Source: Alphaproteobacteria bacterium (GTDB lineage Bacteria; Pseudomonadota; Alphaproteobacteria; Acetobacterales; Acetobacteraceae). From it: 8,833 nucleotides of DNA. The notes under the pieces are model-generated. The model saw only the letters and a program-made list of their open reading frames with translations. It had not been told where the DNA came from and ran no database searches. The stretch spans positions 1 through 8,833 of the forward strand of contig JAAFHD010000128.1 in the NCBI GenBank assembly GCA_013298245.1, read 5' to 3'. Position 1 is the first letter of the stretch. The number at the start of each line of letters is the position of its first letter. Position numbers and translations under genes: made by a program. Shown here piece after piece: positions 1 through 7,117 of this stretch.

Positions 1-101
1 GCGTGGAACAGGCGCTGGCACCAGACTTGGCAGTGCCAGGCTGCCCACCGGCACCCAGCCAGATTCTGGCTGGGCTGCTGGCGCTGCTGGCGGTGCAGTG
101 A
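1..101 (+). CDS. C-terminal end of a complex I / hydrogenase-4-like small subunit (partial)
   Basis: Frame 3 is open from the left edge (first full codon at base 3) to TGA at 99-101 and encodes 32 residues. It contains AVPGCPPAPSQIL followed by a Leu/Ala-rich helix ending in AVQ. The PGCPP signature with a following GLL helix is the C-terminal end of the NuoB/HyfI/HycG family, the small subunit of complex I and of membrane-bound [NiFe] hydrogenases. There this cysteine (codon 42-44) is the last ligand of the [4Fe-4S] cluster nearest the quinone or NiFe site. NuoB normally has Arg after the two prolines (CPPRP); here it is Ala, which leans toward a HyfI-like protein, as does the lack of nuo genes after it. 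The rest of the gene, and probably a hyf-like operon, lies left of the window. The family call is fairly sure; the exact subfamily is inference. Confidence 0.7.
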   Translation, partial: VEQALAPDLAVPGCPPAPSQILAGLLALLAVQ

Positions 102-111
102 TCAGCCCAGC
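54..111. repeat. Nested inverted repeats around a tail-to-tail gene junction
   Basis: CCCAGCCAG (54-62) and CTGGCTGGG (66-74) form a perfect 9-bp inverted repeat with a 3-base loop inside the end of the + strand gene. GCTGGGCTG (69-77) is also perfectly complementary to CAGCCCAGC (103-111), which lies just past the two abutting stop codons. The middle arm can therefore pair with either side. With no intergenic space, a terminator for either gene would have to lie in coding DNA like this. No T-run follows, so a transcription-termination role is only a suggestion. Confidence 0.35.
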
Positions 112-689
112 AGGCGCGCCGTGCGGGACTGCAATTCCTGGATCAAGCGCGGCGCGCCGCCTTCGCGGATCAGGCCCGCGAATTCACCGCGGCGTGATGC
201 CAACTCGCTGATCGTGCCGGTCAGATACACATCCACCACGCGCCCGCCGCGCAGCAGATAGGCCAGCGCGACCGCCTCCTGGCCGCCGGTGCGGTTCAGC
301 AGCGTGCGCACCAGCTGGTCGCCATTGGGCATGGCCTGGGTGCCTTGGGTGGCAAAGCTTTCGCCCGAAAACCCGTCGAAGCGTGCAGCATAGGTCGCGA
401 TGGACCAGCGGCTGAAGGCATCCACCAGCGCCGCCTGGTCGGCGGCCGCGAAACCGGTCCAGGCGGGGCCTACGGAAATGCGCGTCATCGCCGCCAGGTC
501 GAAGACCTGGTTCATCACCGGTGCCAGGCGGTCATAGCGGCCGCGTGCGCCCAGGCGCTGCGCGTTGCGCATCACGTCCAGCAATGCGGCGTGGAAGGTT
601 TCGATCGGCTGTGCCTGCGCCTGCGCGGTGGCTGCCCAAAGGGGGAGGGCCAAGGGCAGGGCGGCGAGTGCTCTTCGGGTCGTGACCAT
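102..689 (-). CDS. hpnM: Hopanoid-associated periplasmic MlaC/Ttg2D-like protein HpnM
   Basis: This encodes 195 residues of the MlaC/Ttg2D (toluene tolerance) family. These are periplasmic lipid-carrying proteins; HpnM is the hopanoid-cluster version, thought to help hopanoid or phospholipid traffic between membranes. Residues 1-27 are an export signal: a basic start with Arg5-Arg6, a Leu/Ala/Pro core and an AQAQA-type cleavage region. The body has the family pattern FDLAAMTR (63-70), a Trp in GPAWTGF (74-80), AALVDAFSRW (86-95), ATYAARFDGFSGE (98-110) and VVDVYLTGTISELASRR (151-167). The length is normal. In-frame TAG lies four codons before the ATG, so that start is the only ATG possible; no strong ribosome site is seen. 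The gene is divergent from hpnA, which supports the Hpn subtype over a general MlaC. The twin Arg lacks the full Tat consensus, so Sec export is as likely. Confidence 0.85.
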   Translation of the reverse strand: MVTTRRALAALPLALPLWAATAQAQAQPIETFHAALLDVMRNAQRLGARGRYDRLAPVMNQVFDLAAMTRISVGPAWTGFAAADQAALVDAFSRWSIATYAARFDGFSGESFATQGTQAMPNGDQLVRTLLNRTGGQEAVALAYLLRGGRVVDVYLTGTISELASRRGEFAGLIREGGAPRLIQELQSRTARLLG

Positions 690-762
690 GGCGCCGATCT
701 AGCACCAGGATCATGGCCAAACGAGGGTGGACCCATGGCGCGCAGGGCGGCACAAAGCGCCC
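690..762. promoter_or_regulatory. Divergent promoter region between hpnM and hpnA
   Basis: This 73-base gap must hold, or lie next to, the start signals for hpnM on the left and hpnAB on the right. I see no convincing -35/-10 pair on either strand and no clear operator. AGGG at 744-747 is the only purine run before the hpnA ATG, but it is too far from it to be a good ribosome site. The assignment rests on gene orientation alone. Confidence 0.35.
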
Positions 763-1761
763 ATGCAAAAACGTCATACCGTGATGCTGACCGGTGGCAC
801 CGGGTTCCTCGGTTGTTCGGTCGCGCGTGCGCTGGTGGCGCGCGGCCACCAGGTGGTGGCGCTGGCGCGGCCCGAGACGCCGCGCGGCGTGCTGGATGGC
901 GTGCCGGTGGCCTTCGCGCCCGGCGACCTGACCGACGCGCGCAGCATCGCCGAGGCGATGGCCGGCTGCGATGCGGTTGTTCATTGCGCGGCGGATTACC
1001 GCATCTTCGTGCCCGACCGGGAGCGCATGTTCGAGGTAAACCTCGGCGGCACGCGCCATGTGATGGAAGCGGCACTGCGCGCGCGCATCAGCCGCATCGT
1101 GCATGTCAGTTCCGTCGCCACGCTGAAGCCGCACAGCGATGGCACGCCGGCCACCGAAGCGGACGCGGCACACCCTGACCAGGCGATCGGCCCCTATAAG
1201 CGCAGCAAGACCGAGGCCGAGCGGCTGGTCGAAGCGATGGTGAAATTCGACGGCCTGCCGGCGACCATCGTCAACCCATCGACGCCCATCGGCCCGCGCG
1301 ACCGCAGGCCCACGCCCACCGGCCGTGTCATCCTGGAAGCCGCGCGCGGGAAAATCCCTGCCTATGTCGGCACCGGCCTGAACCTGGTGCATGTCGAGGA
1401 TTGCGCGGCCGGCATCGTGATCGCGTTGGAACGCGGGGCTTTCGGCGAACGCCATATCCTGGGCGGGCAGGATGTGCCGCTGGCCGAATTGCTGGGGCAT
1501 ATCGCGGCACTGCACGGCCGCCGCGCGCCCTTTCGCCTGCCGCGCCTGCCGCTTTATCCGGCGGCACTGGTGGCCGAGACAGTGGCGCGCTTCACCAAGC
1601 GCGAACCGATGCTGACACTCGACGGCCTGCGCATGGCTGGCCAGACCATGTTCTTCAGCGCCGAGAAAGCCCGCCGCGTGCTGGGGTTTTCGGCGCGCCC
1701 CTGGCACGAAGCCGTGGCCGACGCCATCGCCTGGTTCCGCGCCGAGGGCATGCTGCGATGA
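763..1761 (+). CDS. hpnA: Hopanoid-associated sugar epimerase HpnA (extended SDR)
   Basis: This is a 332-residue extended short-chain dehydrogenase/epimerase of the HpnA type, found in hopanoid gene clusters. Its reaction is not firmly known; a role in preparing a sugar or polyol side chain is usual inference. Visible motifs are the NAD(P)-binding TGGTGFLG (10-17), VVHCAADYRIF after the first Rossmann half, SSVAT (116-120) with the catalytic Ser position, and an intact Y145-K-R-S-K149 catalytic pair. NPSTPIGPRD and GTGLNLVHVED follow; both are typical of this branch. I chose ATG 763 over an in-frame GTG at 727 because it puts the usual short run before the glycine motif; the extra 12 residues (MDPWRAGRHKAP) look non-coding. 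The end overlaps hpnB by ATGA, so the two are translated together. Divergent hpnM supports the call. Confidence 0.88.
   Translation: MQKRHTVMLTGGTGFLGCSVARALVARGHQVVALARPETPRGVLDGVPVAFAPGDLTDARSIAEAMAGCDAVVHCAADYRIFVPDRERMFEVNLGGTRHVMEAALRARISRIVHVSSVATLKPHSDGTPATEADAAHPDQAIGPYKRSKTEAERLVEAMVKFDGLPATIVNPSTPIGPRDRRPTPTGRVILEAARGKIPAYVGTGLNLVHVEDCAAGIVIALERGAFGERHILGGQDVPLAELLGHIAALHGRRAPFRLPRLPLYPAALVAETVARFTKREPMLTLDGLRMAGQTMFFSAEKARRVLGFSARPWHEAVADAIAWFRAEGMLR
1744..1748 (+). promoter_or_regulatory. Ribosome binding site for hpnB
   Basis: GAGGG lies nine bases before the hpnB ATG at 1758, inside the last codons of hpnA. It fixes the start at 1758; longer in-frame readings start inside hpnA and give non-HpnB sequence. 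Together with the ATGA overlap it points to coupled translation. Confidence 0.55.
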
Positions 1762-2861
1762 TCTGGATCGCGGCGGCCACCTGCCTCGCCTGGGCGGTGA
1801 TGCTGCTGGGGCGTGGGTGGTTCTGGCTGTCGCGCGATCGCGATGAACCGCCCGCACCGGAGCTTTCCGTGTGGCCCGCCGTCACCGTCATCATCCCCGC
1901 GCGCGACGAAGCGCAGACCATCGCCGCCACCGTGCGATCACTGCGCGCACAGGACTATCCGGGCGTGTTGCGCGTGATCGTGGTGGATGATCGCAGCACC
2001 GACGGCACAGGCGCGCTGGCGCGGAATGCGGGTGCGGAGGTGGTGACCGGCACCGGCCGCGCACCCGGCTGGACCGGCAAGCTTTACGCGCTGCAACAGG
2101 GCCTTGTGCGCGCGCAGCCTGACACGCCGTACTTGCTGTTCACCGATGCCGACATTGTCCACGCGCCGGACAGCGTGCGCCGCCTGGTCGCACGCGCCGA
2201 ACGCGATGGCCTGGTGCTGACCAGCCTGATGGCGAAGCTGCGCGCGCATAGCGGTGCCGAGCGCTTCTTCATCCCCGCCTTCATCTACTTCTTCCAGATG
2301 CTCTATCCGTTCCGTTGGTCGAATGCACCGGGCGCGCGCACGGCAGCGGCCGCGGGCGGCTGTGTGCTGCTGCGGCGCGACGCGTTTCTCGCCGCCGGCG
2401 GGCTGTCGCCGATCAAGGGGCGCATCATCGATGATTGCGCACTGGCGGCGCTGATGAAGCGGCAGGGGCCGATCTGGCTTGGCCTGACCGATCGCGTGGT
2501 GTCACTGCGCGAAAGTCCGACGATGGAGCCCATCCGGCGCATGGTGGCGCGCACCGCATATGCGCAGCTTGGCCATTCGCCGCTGCTGCTGGCGGGCACG
2601 GTGCTGGGGCTGGCGCTGGTGTTCCTCGCACCGCCATTGCTGGTGGTCTTGGCGGATGGCTGGGCGCGCCTGCTGGGTGCTACCGCGTGGGGCGCGATGG
2701 CGTTGTCCTTCGCACCCACGCTGCGCTTCTACGGCATAGGTGCTTGGCGCGCGGCATTGTTGCCCGCCATCGCCGCGCTCTATCTGGCCTTCACGCTGGA
2801 CAGCGCCTGGCAGCACCACCAGGGGCGCGGCGGTATGTGGAAAGGCGAGGCAGCGCCGTGA
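1758..2861 (+). CDS. hpnB: Hopene-associated glycosyltransferase HpnB (GT2 family)
   Basis: This is a 367-residue membrane-bound family 2 glycosyltransferase. After an N-terminal hydrophobic anchor (about 1-24) comes a GT-A domain with VIIPARDE (44-51), VVDDRSTDGT (75-84; Asp77 and Asp78 bind nucleotide), the metal-binding TDAD (129-132), and IIDDCALA with Asp225-Asp226 as likely catalytic-region acids. Three hydrophobic C-terminal segments (about 277-299, 303-320 and 331-347) precede a GRGGMWKG tail (356-363) that is typical of HpnB. HpnB occurs in hopanoid clusters, but its donor and acceptor are not established. The ATG lies inside the hpnA stop (ATGA), with GAGGG at 1744-1748 as a good ribosome site nine bases upstream. 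The usual next genes hpnC, hpnD and hpnE are absent; a hairpin and an unrelated operon follow. Confidence 0.88.
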   Translation: MIWIAAATCLAWAVMLLGRGWFWLSRDRDEPPAPELSVWPAVTVIIPARDEAQTIAATVRSLRAQDYPGVLRVIVVDDRSTDGTGALARNAGAEVVTGTGRAPGWTGKLYALQQGLVRAQPDTPYLLFTDADIVHAPDSVRRLVARAERDGLVLTSLMAKLRAHSGAERFFIPAFIYFFQMLYPFRWSNAPGARTAAAAGGCVLLRRDAFLAAGGLSPIKGRIIDDCALAALMKRQGPIWLGLTDRVVSLRESPTMEPIRRMVARTAYAQLGHSPLLLAGTVLGLALVFLAPPLLVVLADGWARLLGATAWGAMALSFAPTLRFYGIGAWRAALLPAIAALYLAFTLDSAWQHHQGRGGMWKGEAAP

Positions 2862-2863
2862 CA

Positions 2864-2909
2864 GGGCCGATCTGACCAGGCTGGAACGGCCTGGTCAGTC
2901 AATCGGCCC
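2864..2909. terminator. Two-part hairpin, likely bidirectional terminator between hpnB and grxD
   Basis: An inner 10-bp perfect stem (CTGACCAGGC 2872-2881 with GCCTGGTCAG 2889-2898, 7-base loop TGGAACG) is stacked on an outer 8-bp perfect stem (GGGCCGAT 2864-2871 with ATCGGCCC 2902-2909). The only break is a 3-base bulge (TCA, 2899-2901). It takes up 46 of the 50 bases between two convergent stop codons, which fits a terminator working in both directions. No T-run follows on either strand, so it is not a classic intrinsic terminator. Confidence 0.7.
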
Positions 2910-2911
2910 GT

Positions 2912-3250
2912 TCAAGCCTGCGCCGTCGCGATGCCCTTCTCCGCCATCAGCGATTGCAGTTCGCCCGCCTGGAACATCTCGGTGATGATGTCACAGCCAC
3001 CGACGAATTCGCCCGCGACGTAGAGCTGCGGGATGGTCGGCCAGTTGGTGTAGGCCTTGATGCCTTCGCGGATTTCCATGTCCTCCAGCACGTTGATGCC
3101 TTTGAAGGGCACGCCGACATGCGTGAGAATCTGCACCACGCGGGCGGAAAAACCGCATTGCGGAAAGACGGGCGTGCCCTTCATGAAGAGCACGACGGGG
3201 GTGCTCTGCACTTCGGTCTTGATGCGGTCGAAGGTCGCTTGGTCGGTCAT
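2912..3250 (-). CDS. grxD: Monothiol CGFS glutaredoxin GrxD (Grx4)
   Basis: This is a 112-residue monothiol glutaredoxin of the CGFS class, which binds a [2Fe-2S] cluster between two subunits or with a BolA protein and passes it to client proteins in the cytoplasm. It contains Lys24 in [10 protein letters not shown], the CGFS active site (32-35), WPTIPQLYV with the cis-Pro loop (70-78) and GGCDI (84-88), all glutathione-contact regions. The length is usual for the family. I chose ATG 3250, preceded by GAAAGA at a seven-base distance. An in-frame TTG at 3265 would add five residues and overlap the bolA stop by TTGA; it is possible but less likely. bolA lies 11 bases upstream, and the pair forms a known complex. 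It is the last gene of the purL-bolA-grxD operon, ended by the hairpin at 2864-2909. Confidence 0.95.
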   Translation of the reverse strand: MTDQATFDRIKTEVQSTPVVLFMKGTPVFPQCGFSARVVQILTHVGVPFKGINVLEDMEIREGIKAYTNWPTIPQLYVAGEFVGGCDIITEMFQAGELQSLMAEKGIATAQA

Positions 3251-3261
3251 GGTCTGGTCTT

Positions 3262-3489
3262 TCAATCCGGCGTTGCGGTGGTGAGCGCCAGCGCATGCAG
3301 CACGCCGCCCATGCGGCCCTGCAGCGAGGCGTAGACAAGCTGGTGCTGCTTCACGCGCGGCATGCCGCGGAAGGTCTCGCTGACGACATGCGCGGCGTAG
3401 TGGTCGCCATCGCCAGCCAGGTCCTTGATGGTGACGGCGGCATCGGGGATCGCGGCCTTGATGAAGGCTTCGATCTCGTTCGCTTGCAT
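3262..3489 (-). CDS. bolA: BolA family protein, partner of CGFS glutaredoxin
   Basis: This is a 75-residue BolA/IbaG-family protein. These small proteins bind a [2Fe-2S] cluster together with monothiol glutaredoxins and act in iron-sulfur or iron signalling. Visible family features are the [19 protein letters not shown] segment (19-37), [14 protein letters not shown] (40-53) with His49, and the LHAL end (64-67) with His65, the usual cluster ligand. The N-terminal residues are acidic/hydrophobic ([15 protein letters not shown]). ATG 3489 was chosen; an in-frame TTG at 3495 would add two residues. It starts nine bases after the purL stop and is followed at 11 bases by grxD, so the three genes are almost surely one transcript. 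Which BolA subtype (BolA, IbaG or BolA3-like) it is cannot be settled by eye. Confidence 0.93.
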   Translation of the reverse strand: MQANEIEAFIKAAIPDAAVTIKDLAGDGDHYAAHVVSETFRGMPRVKQHQLVYASLQGRMGGVLHALALTTATPD

Positions 3490-3498
3490 CGGCAAAGT

Positions 3499-5748
3499 TC
3501 AGTGTCCTTGCATCATGGTGGGCAGCGTCGCTTCGTGCAGCGACGTCAGTTCGGCAACTGATATAGGACCATTTTGGTCCAGTTCCAAGTCGGCGCCGCC
3601 GGAACGACCGATCAGGCTGGCGGGCACGCCGGCGGTGCGCGCTGCATCGAGCAACGCCGCGCTGTCGCGCACGGCCAGGACGTAGCGGGCCTGGTCCTCG
3701 CCAAACCAGAAGCTGTGGTCGCCGCTGGCTTCATGCCCGACCGATTCACGCGATGGCGTGCCGCCATTCGCGATCGGGCGGGGGGCGGTGATGCGCGCGC
3801 CGATGCCGCTGGCCATGGCCATTTCGGCCAGCGCCACGGCCAGCCCGCCATCGGACAGATCGTGGCATGCGGTGACGGCGCCCGCCAGGATTCGCCCACG
3901 CACGAAATCGCCGTTGCGGCGTTCGGCGGAGAGGTCCACGGGCGGCGGCGGCCCGGCCTCTTGGCCCGCCACTTCGCGCAGCCACAGCGACTGGCCGAGA
4001 TGCCCATGCGTTTCGCCAACCAGCACCAGGTCATGCGCGTCGGGCAGACCCAAGCCCACCGCATGCGCCACATCCTCCAGCACACCGACACCACCGATGG
4101 CGGGCGTGGGCAGAATAGGGCGGCCTTCGGTCTCGTTGTAGAGCGACACGTTGCCGGAGATGACCGGGAAATCGAGTGCCGTGCAGGCCGCCGCCATGCC
4201 GCGCACGGCAGCGGCGAACTGGCCCATGATCCGCGGCTTTTCCGGGTTGCCGAAATTCATGTTGTCGGTGATCGCCAAGGGCAGCGCGCCGGTGGCGGTG
4301 ATGTTGCGCCAGGCCTCGGCGACGGCCTGCGCGCCGCCGGCCTCGGGGTCCGCCAGGCAATAGCGGGGCGTGCAATCCGTGGTCATTGCCAACGCGCGCT
4401 TGGTGCCTTCCACGCGCACCACGGCGGCATCGGCCTGGCCGGGGCGGCGCGCGGTTTGGCCGCCCACCTGCGCGTCATACTGGTCCCAGATCCAGCGGCG
4501 GCTGCACAGATCAGGGCTGGCGACCAGGCGCTTCAGCGCGGCTGCGATTCCGATGGGGTCGGGCACGGCGCCCAGCGCGGGCTGCGGCGGCGTTTCTTCC
4601 GTGGGGCGGTTGTAGAGCGGCGCTTCTGATTCCAGCGGTGCCAGCGGGATGTCAGCCTCGATCGCGCCCTTGTGATGGATGACGATGCGGCCAGTGTCGG
4701 TCAAATGCCCGATCACCGCGAAGTCCAGGTCCCATTTGTGGAAGATGGTTTCTGCGAGTGCCTCGCGCCCCGGTTTCAGCACCATCAGCATGCGTTCCTG
4801 GGACTCGGACAACATCATTTCATAGGCCGTCATGCCGGTCTCGCGCTGCGGCACATCGTCCAGCGCCAGCTCGATGCCCATGCCGCCCTTGCCGGCCATT
4901 TCCACGCTGGAACTGGTCAGGCCCGCCGCGCCCATGTCCTGGATGGCGACGATAGCGTCGGTCGCCATCAACTCCAGGCAGGCTTCGATCAGCAGTTTTT
5001 CGGCGAAGGGATCGCCGATCTGCACGGTGGGGCGCTTTTCCTCCGAATCCGCGTCGAATTCGGCGCTGGACATGGTGGCGCCATGGATGCCGTCGCGCCC
5101 CGTCTTGCTGCCCACATAGACCACGGGGTTGCCCACGCCGGTCGCGGCCGCGGTGAAGATGCGGTCGGCTTTCAGGATCCCCACGGTCATCGCGTTCACC
5201 AGCGGGTTGCCGTTATAGGCGGGGTGGAAATTCACCTCGCCGCCCACGGTCGGCACGCCCACGCAATTGCCATAGCCGCCGATGCCGCGGACCACGCCAT
5301 CCAGGATGCGCCGCGTGCGCGGCAGGGCAGGGTCGCCGAAACGTAGCGCGTTCAGGTTGGCGATGGGGCGCGCGCCCATGGTGAAGACGTCTCGTAAAAT
5401 GCCGCCGACGCCGGTGGCGGCACCGGAATAGGGTTCGATGAAGCTCGGGTGGTTGTGCGATTCCATCTTGAAGACGGCGGCCAGGCCGTCGCCGATGGCG
5501 ATGACGCCAGCGTTTTCGCCCGGGCCGACCAGGACCCAGGGCGCCTTGGTGGGGAGTTGGCGCAGCCAGACGCGCGAGGATTTGTAGGAGCAGTGCTCCG
5601 ACCACATCACCGAGAAGATGCCGAGTTCCGTCAGGCTCGGCGCGCGGCCGAGGATGGCGAGCGCGGCAGCGTATTCATCGGGCTTCAGGCCGAATTCGGC
5701 GGCAAGCTGGGTGGCGCGTTCGGGGGCGAGCGCGGCGGCGACGGGCAT
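3499..5748 (-). CDS. purL: Phosphoribosylformylglycinamidine synthase subunit PurL (small form)
   Basis: This 749-residue enzyme catalyses the ATP-driven conversion of FGAR to FGAM in de novo purine synthesis. It is the short PurL, which lacks the C-terminal glutaminase and needs PurQ (ammonia source) and PurS. Motifs in order are [12 protein letters not shown] (48-59, His52), KMESHNHPS (94-102), [12 protein letters not shown] (109-120), [13 protein letters not shown] (219-231), [13 protein letters not shown] (269-281), MLSESQERM (312-320), [12 protein letters not shown] (494-505), SGNVSLYNE (531-539) and [16 protein letters not shown] (628-643). Both halves of the duplicated ATP-binding fold are whole. 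An in-frame TGA 12 bases before the ATG makes 5748 the first possible ATG. The start has no visible ribosome site. It is the first gene of purL-bolA-grxD; purS and purQ are not next to it here. Confidence 0.97.
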   Translation of the reverse strand: MPVAAALAPERATQLAAEFGLKPDEYAAALAILGRAPSLTELGIFSVMWSEHCSYKSSRVWLRQLPTKAPWVLVGPGENAGVIAIGDGLAAVFKMESHNHPSFIEPYSGAATGVGGILRDVFTMGARPIANLNALRFGDPALPRTRRILDGVVRGIGGYGNCVGVPTVGGEVNFHPAYNGNPLVNAMTVGILKADRIFTAAATGVGNPVVYVGSKTGRDGIHGATMSSAEFDADSEEKRPTVQIGDPFAEKLLIEACLELMATDAIVAIQDMGAAGLTSSSVEMAGKGGMGIELALDDVPQRETGMTAYEMMLSESQERMLMVLKPGREALAETIFHKWDLDFAVIGHLTDTGRIVIHHKGAIEADIPLAPLESEAPLYNRPTEETPPQPALGAVPDPIGIAAALKRLVASPDLCSRRWIWDQYDAQVGGQTARRPGQADAAVVRVEGTKRALAMTTDCTPRYCLADPEAGGAQAVAEAWRNITATGALPLAITDNMNFGNPEKPRIMGQFAAAVRGMAAACTALDFPVISGNVSLYNETEGRPILPTPAIGGVGVLEDVAHAVGLGLPDAHDLVLVGETHGHLGQSLWLREVAGQEAGPPPPVDLSAERRNGDFVRGRILAGAVTACHDLSDGGLAVALAEMAMASGIGARITAPRPIANGGTPSRESVGHEASGDHSFWFGEDQARYVLAVRDSAALLDAARTAGVPASLIGRSGGADLELDQNGPISVAELTSLHEATLPTMMQGH

Positions 5749-5870
5749 GGCGCGTTGTCACGCGGGGGGGGCGGGTTGTCCAGGGTGGCAGCCTGTCCGC
5801 CATGAACACCGCGGTCTTCCCACACCCGCCCCGTCATGCTTCTCCTCCGCCACATCCCGGCGGACCACCC
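5749..5870. promoter_or_regulatory. Divergent gap between purL and the glycan cassette
   Basis: This 122-base gap should carry promoters for purL (left) and the glycosyltransferase operon (right). It holds a run of eight G (5764-5771), two TTGTC copies (5755-5759 and 5775-5779), and a strong Shine-Dalgarno-like sequence on the - strand. TTGTCA at 5755-5760 resembles a -35 box but has no matching -10 at normal spacing. I can name no operator or riboswitch. Confidence 0.35.
5842..5848 (-). promoter_or_regulatory. Strong ribosome-site-like sequence upstream of purL
   Basis: On the - strand GGAGGAG lies four bases before an ATG at 5837-5835, the best ribosome-site match in the window. The ATG opens a 50-codon frame that runs out of frame into purL and stops at 5685. 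It could start a short upstream ORF or be chance; the codons before purL give a low-complexity Pro-rich peptide resembling no known protein. Confidence 0.3.
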
Positions 5871-7115
5871 ATGACCAAGCCCAAGATCGCCTTCGTTTCG
5901 TCCTTCAACGAGCCCTGCGCCAATGCCGAATACACCGAAAAATTGTGCCAACTGTTCCGCGATGATTTCGACATCACCACCTTCGACATCCAAAGTGCGC
6001 GCACCCTCAAGCGCCTGGGCGACGCCGCCGAAGCCGCGGGTGAAGCGCATATCGGCACCATCTGCCACCAGCTGCACACCTTCGATGTGGTGAATGTGCA
6101 GTGCGAAATCGGCCTCTTTGGTGCGACGGTCGAGCAATGCAAACGCCGCATCTTCAACCTCTGCGCCCATGCGCCGCGGTTGATCTACACGCTGCATTCC
6201 TACAGCACCCGCGGCGATGATTTCGAAGCCGCGCACCACTTCATCTTCGAGCGCATGCGCGCGCGGCCTGCCTCGCAGCCCTGGGTCGTGCTGGTGCATC
6301 TGCCGCGCGACCGCCAGGTGATGATCGACCGCTTCGGCATCCCGCCCGAGAATGTCGTGCACTTCCCCGTACTCAGCCTCTCGCTGCCCGACCGCGCGCG
6401 GCTGATCGCCGCCGCGGATCCTGCGGAATGGAAGCGTCGCCATGGCCTGGCGGCCAGCGACATCGTGATCGGGCGCCTCGGCTTCTTCAGCCAGAACAAG
6501 GATTTCATCACCGGCCTGAAGGCGCTCTCGATCCTGCCGCCGCAATACAAGATGGCCTTCGTCGGCGGCCAGCATTTCCAGACCATCGCCGAGATGGCGG
6601 TCCACAGCTCGATCCGCGAAGTGGTGGATTTCATCGATGACCATGATGACCGCCTGCAACGCATGCCGCGTTTCGACGCAACACGCACACCGCTGCTGCG
6701 CGACCGCTGCATTTTCCTCGGCAACACAGCCAACCACCTGCTCTACCAGGCGCTGGCGAACATGGATGTCGTGCTGGTGAACTACCTGGAGACCTGGCAG
6801 AGCGGCTCGCTCATCGCCTCGCTCTGCATGGAGCTGCAGCGGCCCTGCCTGTTCGCCTACAACAACACCTTCCTCGAATACGAAAAATACTTCCCCAACT
6901 GCTTCGAGTTTTTCAACATGGGGAACCACCATGAAATCCGGCACAAGGTGATGCATTTCAACCAGGCGAAACCTGCCAATATCGCGCCCCGCCTGCAGCG
7001 CTACACGATCGAACAGCTCTCGCGCCTGTGCCTCGCGATGACGCAGGCGATGCTGGCAGGTCACGCGCCGGCGGAAACGCCTGCGGTGCGCGCGCTGGCG
7101 TACGGCGCGGACTGA
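5871..7115 (+). CDS. GT-B glycosyltransferase, GT4-like
   Basis: This encodes 414 residues with two Rossmann-like halves, as in GT-B fold retaining glycosyltransferases. N-terminal half: IAFVSSFNEPCANAEYT (6-22), matching the GIAEYT-type acceptor loop, NVQCEIGLFG (75-84; Gln77, Glu79) and TLHSYS (107-112). C-terminal half: GRLGFFSQNKDF (201-212) with Lys210 at the phosphate-binding position, then YLETWQSGS (305-313). The common EX7E motif is incomplete: Glu307 is present but the second Glu position holds Ile315. There is no signal peptide or membrane span, so it is probably cytoplasmic and makes a surface glycan. ATG 5871 was chosen over ATG 5802 because the added residues are Pro/His-rich and unlike the family; GGCGGA at 5859-5864 is a modest ribosome site. 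It is the first of three closely spaced + strand genes. Donor and acceptor are unknown. Confidence 0.75.
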   Translation: MTKPKIAFVSSFNEPCANAEYTEKLCQLFRDDFDITTFDIQSARTLKRLGDAAEAAGEAHIGTICHQLHTFDVVNVQCEIGLFGATVEQCKRRIFNLCAHAPRLIYTLHSYSTRGDDFEAAHHFIFERMRARPASQPWVVLVHLPRDRQVMIDRFGIPPENVVHFPVLSLSLPDRARLIAAADPAEWKRRHGLAASDIVIGRLGFFSQNKDFITGLKALSILPPQYKMAFVGGQHFQTIAEMAVHSSIREVVDFIDDHDDRLQRMPRFDATRTPLLRDRCIFLGNTANHLLYQALANMDVVLVNYLETWQSGSLIASLCMELQRPCLFAYNNTFLEYEKYFPNCFEFFNMGNHHEIRHKVMHFNQAKPANIAPRLQRYTIEQLSRLCLAMTQAMLAGHAPAETPAVRALAYGAD

Positions 7116-7117
7116 AC

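Noticed and set aside
727..762. GTG start extending hpnA by 12 residues
   Set aside because: The purine run abuts the GTG with no spacer, and the added residues do not fit the usual HpnA start.
345..1178. Long + strand frame over hpnM and hpnA
   Set aside because: It crosses two well supported genes in other frames and has Arg/Gly-rich low-complexity sequence.
532..1857. Long - strand frame (441 codons) opposite hpnA
   Set aside because: It is antisense to clear hpnA motifs, is rich in Arg/His/Ala from GC-biased codons, and has no recognisable domain.
3566..3580. GGACCA-TTT-TGGTCC hairpin inside the 3' part of purL
   Set aside because: A six-bp stem is short, it lies inside coding sequence, and the operon continues past it to bolA.
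3574..4629. 351-codon + strand frame opposite purL
   Set aside because: Mirror of purL codon bias; no motif and no start signal.
5764..5771. Run of eight G, possible phase-variable tract
   Set aside because: It lies in a GC-rich intergenic region and not inside a coding frame or between clear promoter boxes; chance is enough to explain it.
5802..5870. Upstream ATG extending the glycosyltransferase by 23 residues
   Set aside because: The added residues are Pro/His-rich and unlike the family start; no ribosome site precedes it.
5685..7064. 459-codon - strand frame opposite the glycosyltransferase gene
   Set aside because: Antisense shadow with His/Gln/Val-rich sequence and no family pattern; only its short part near purL is noted separately because of the ribosome site.
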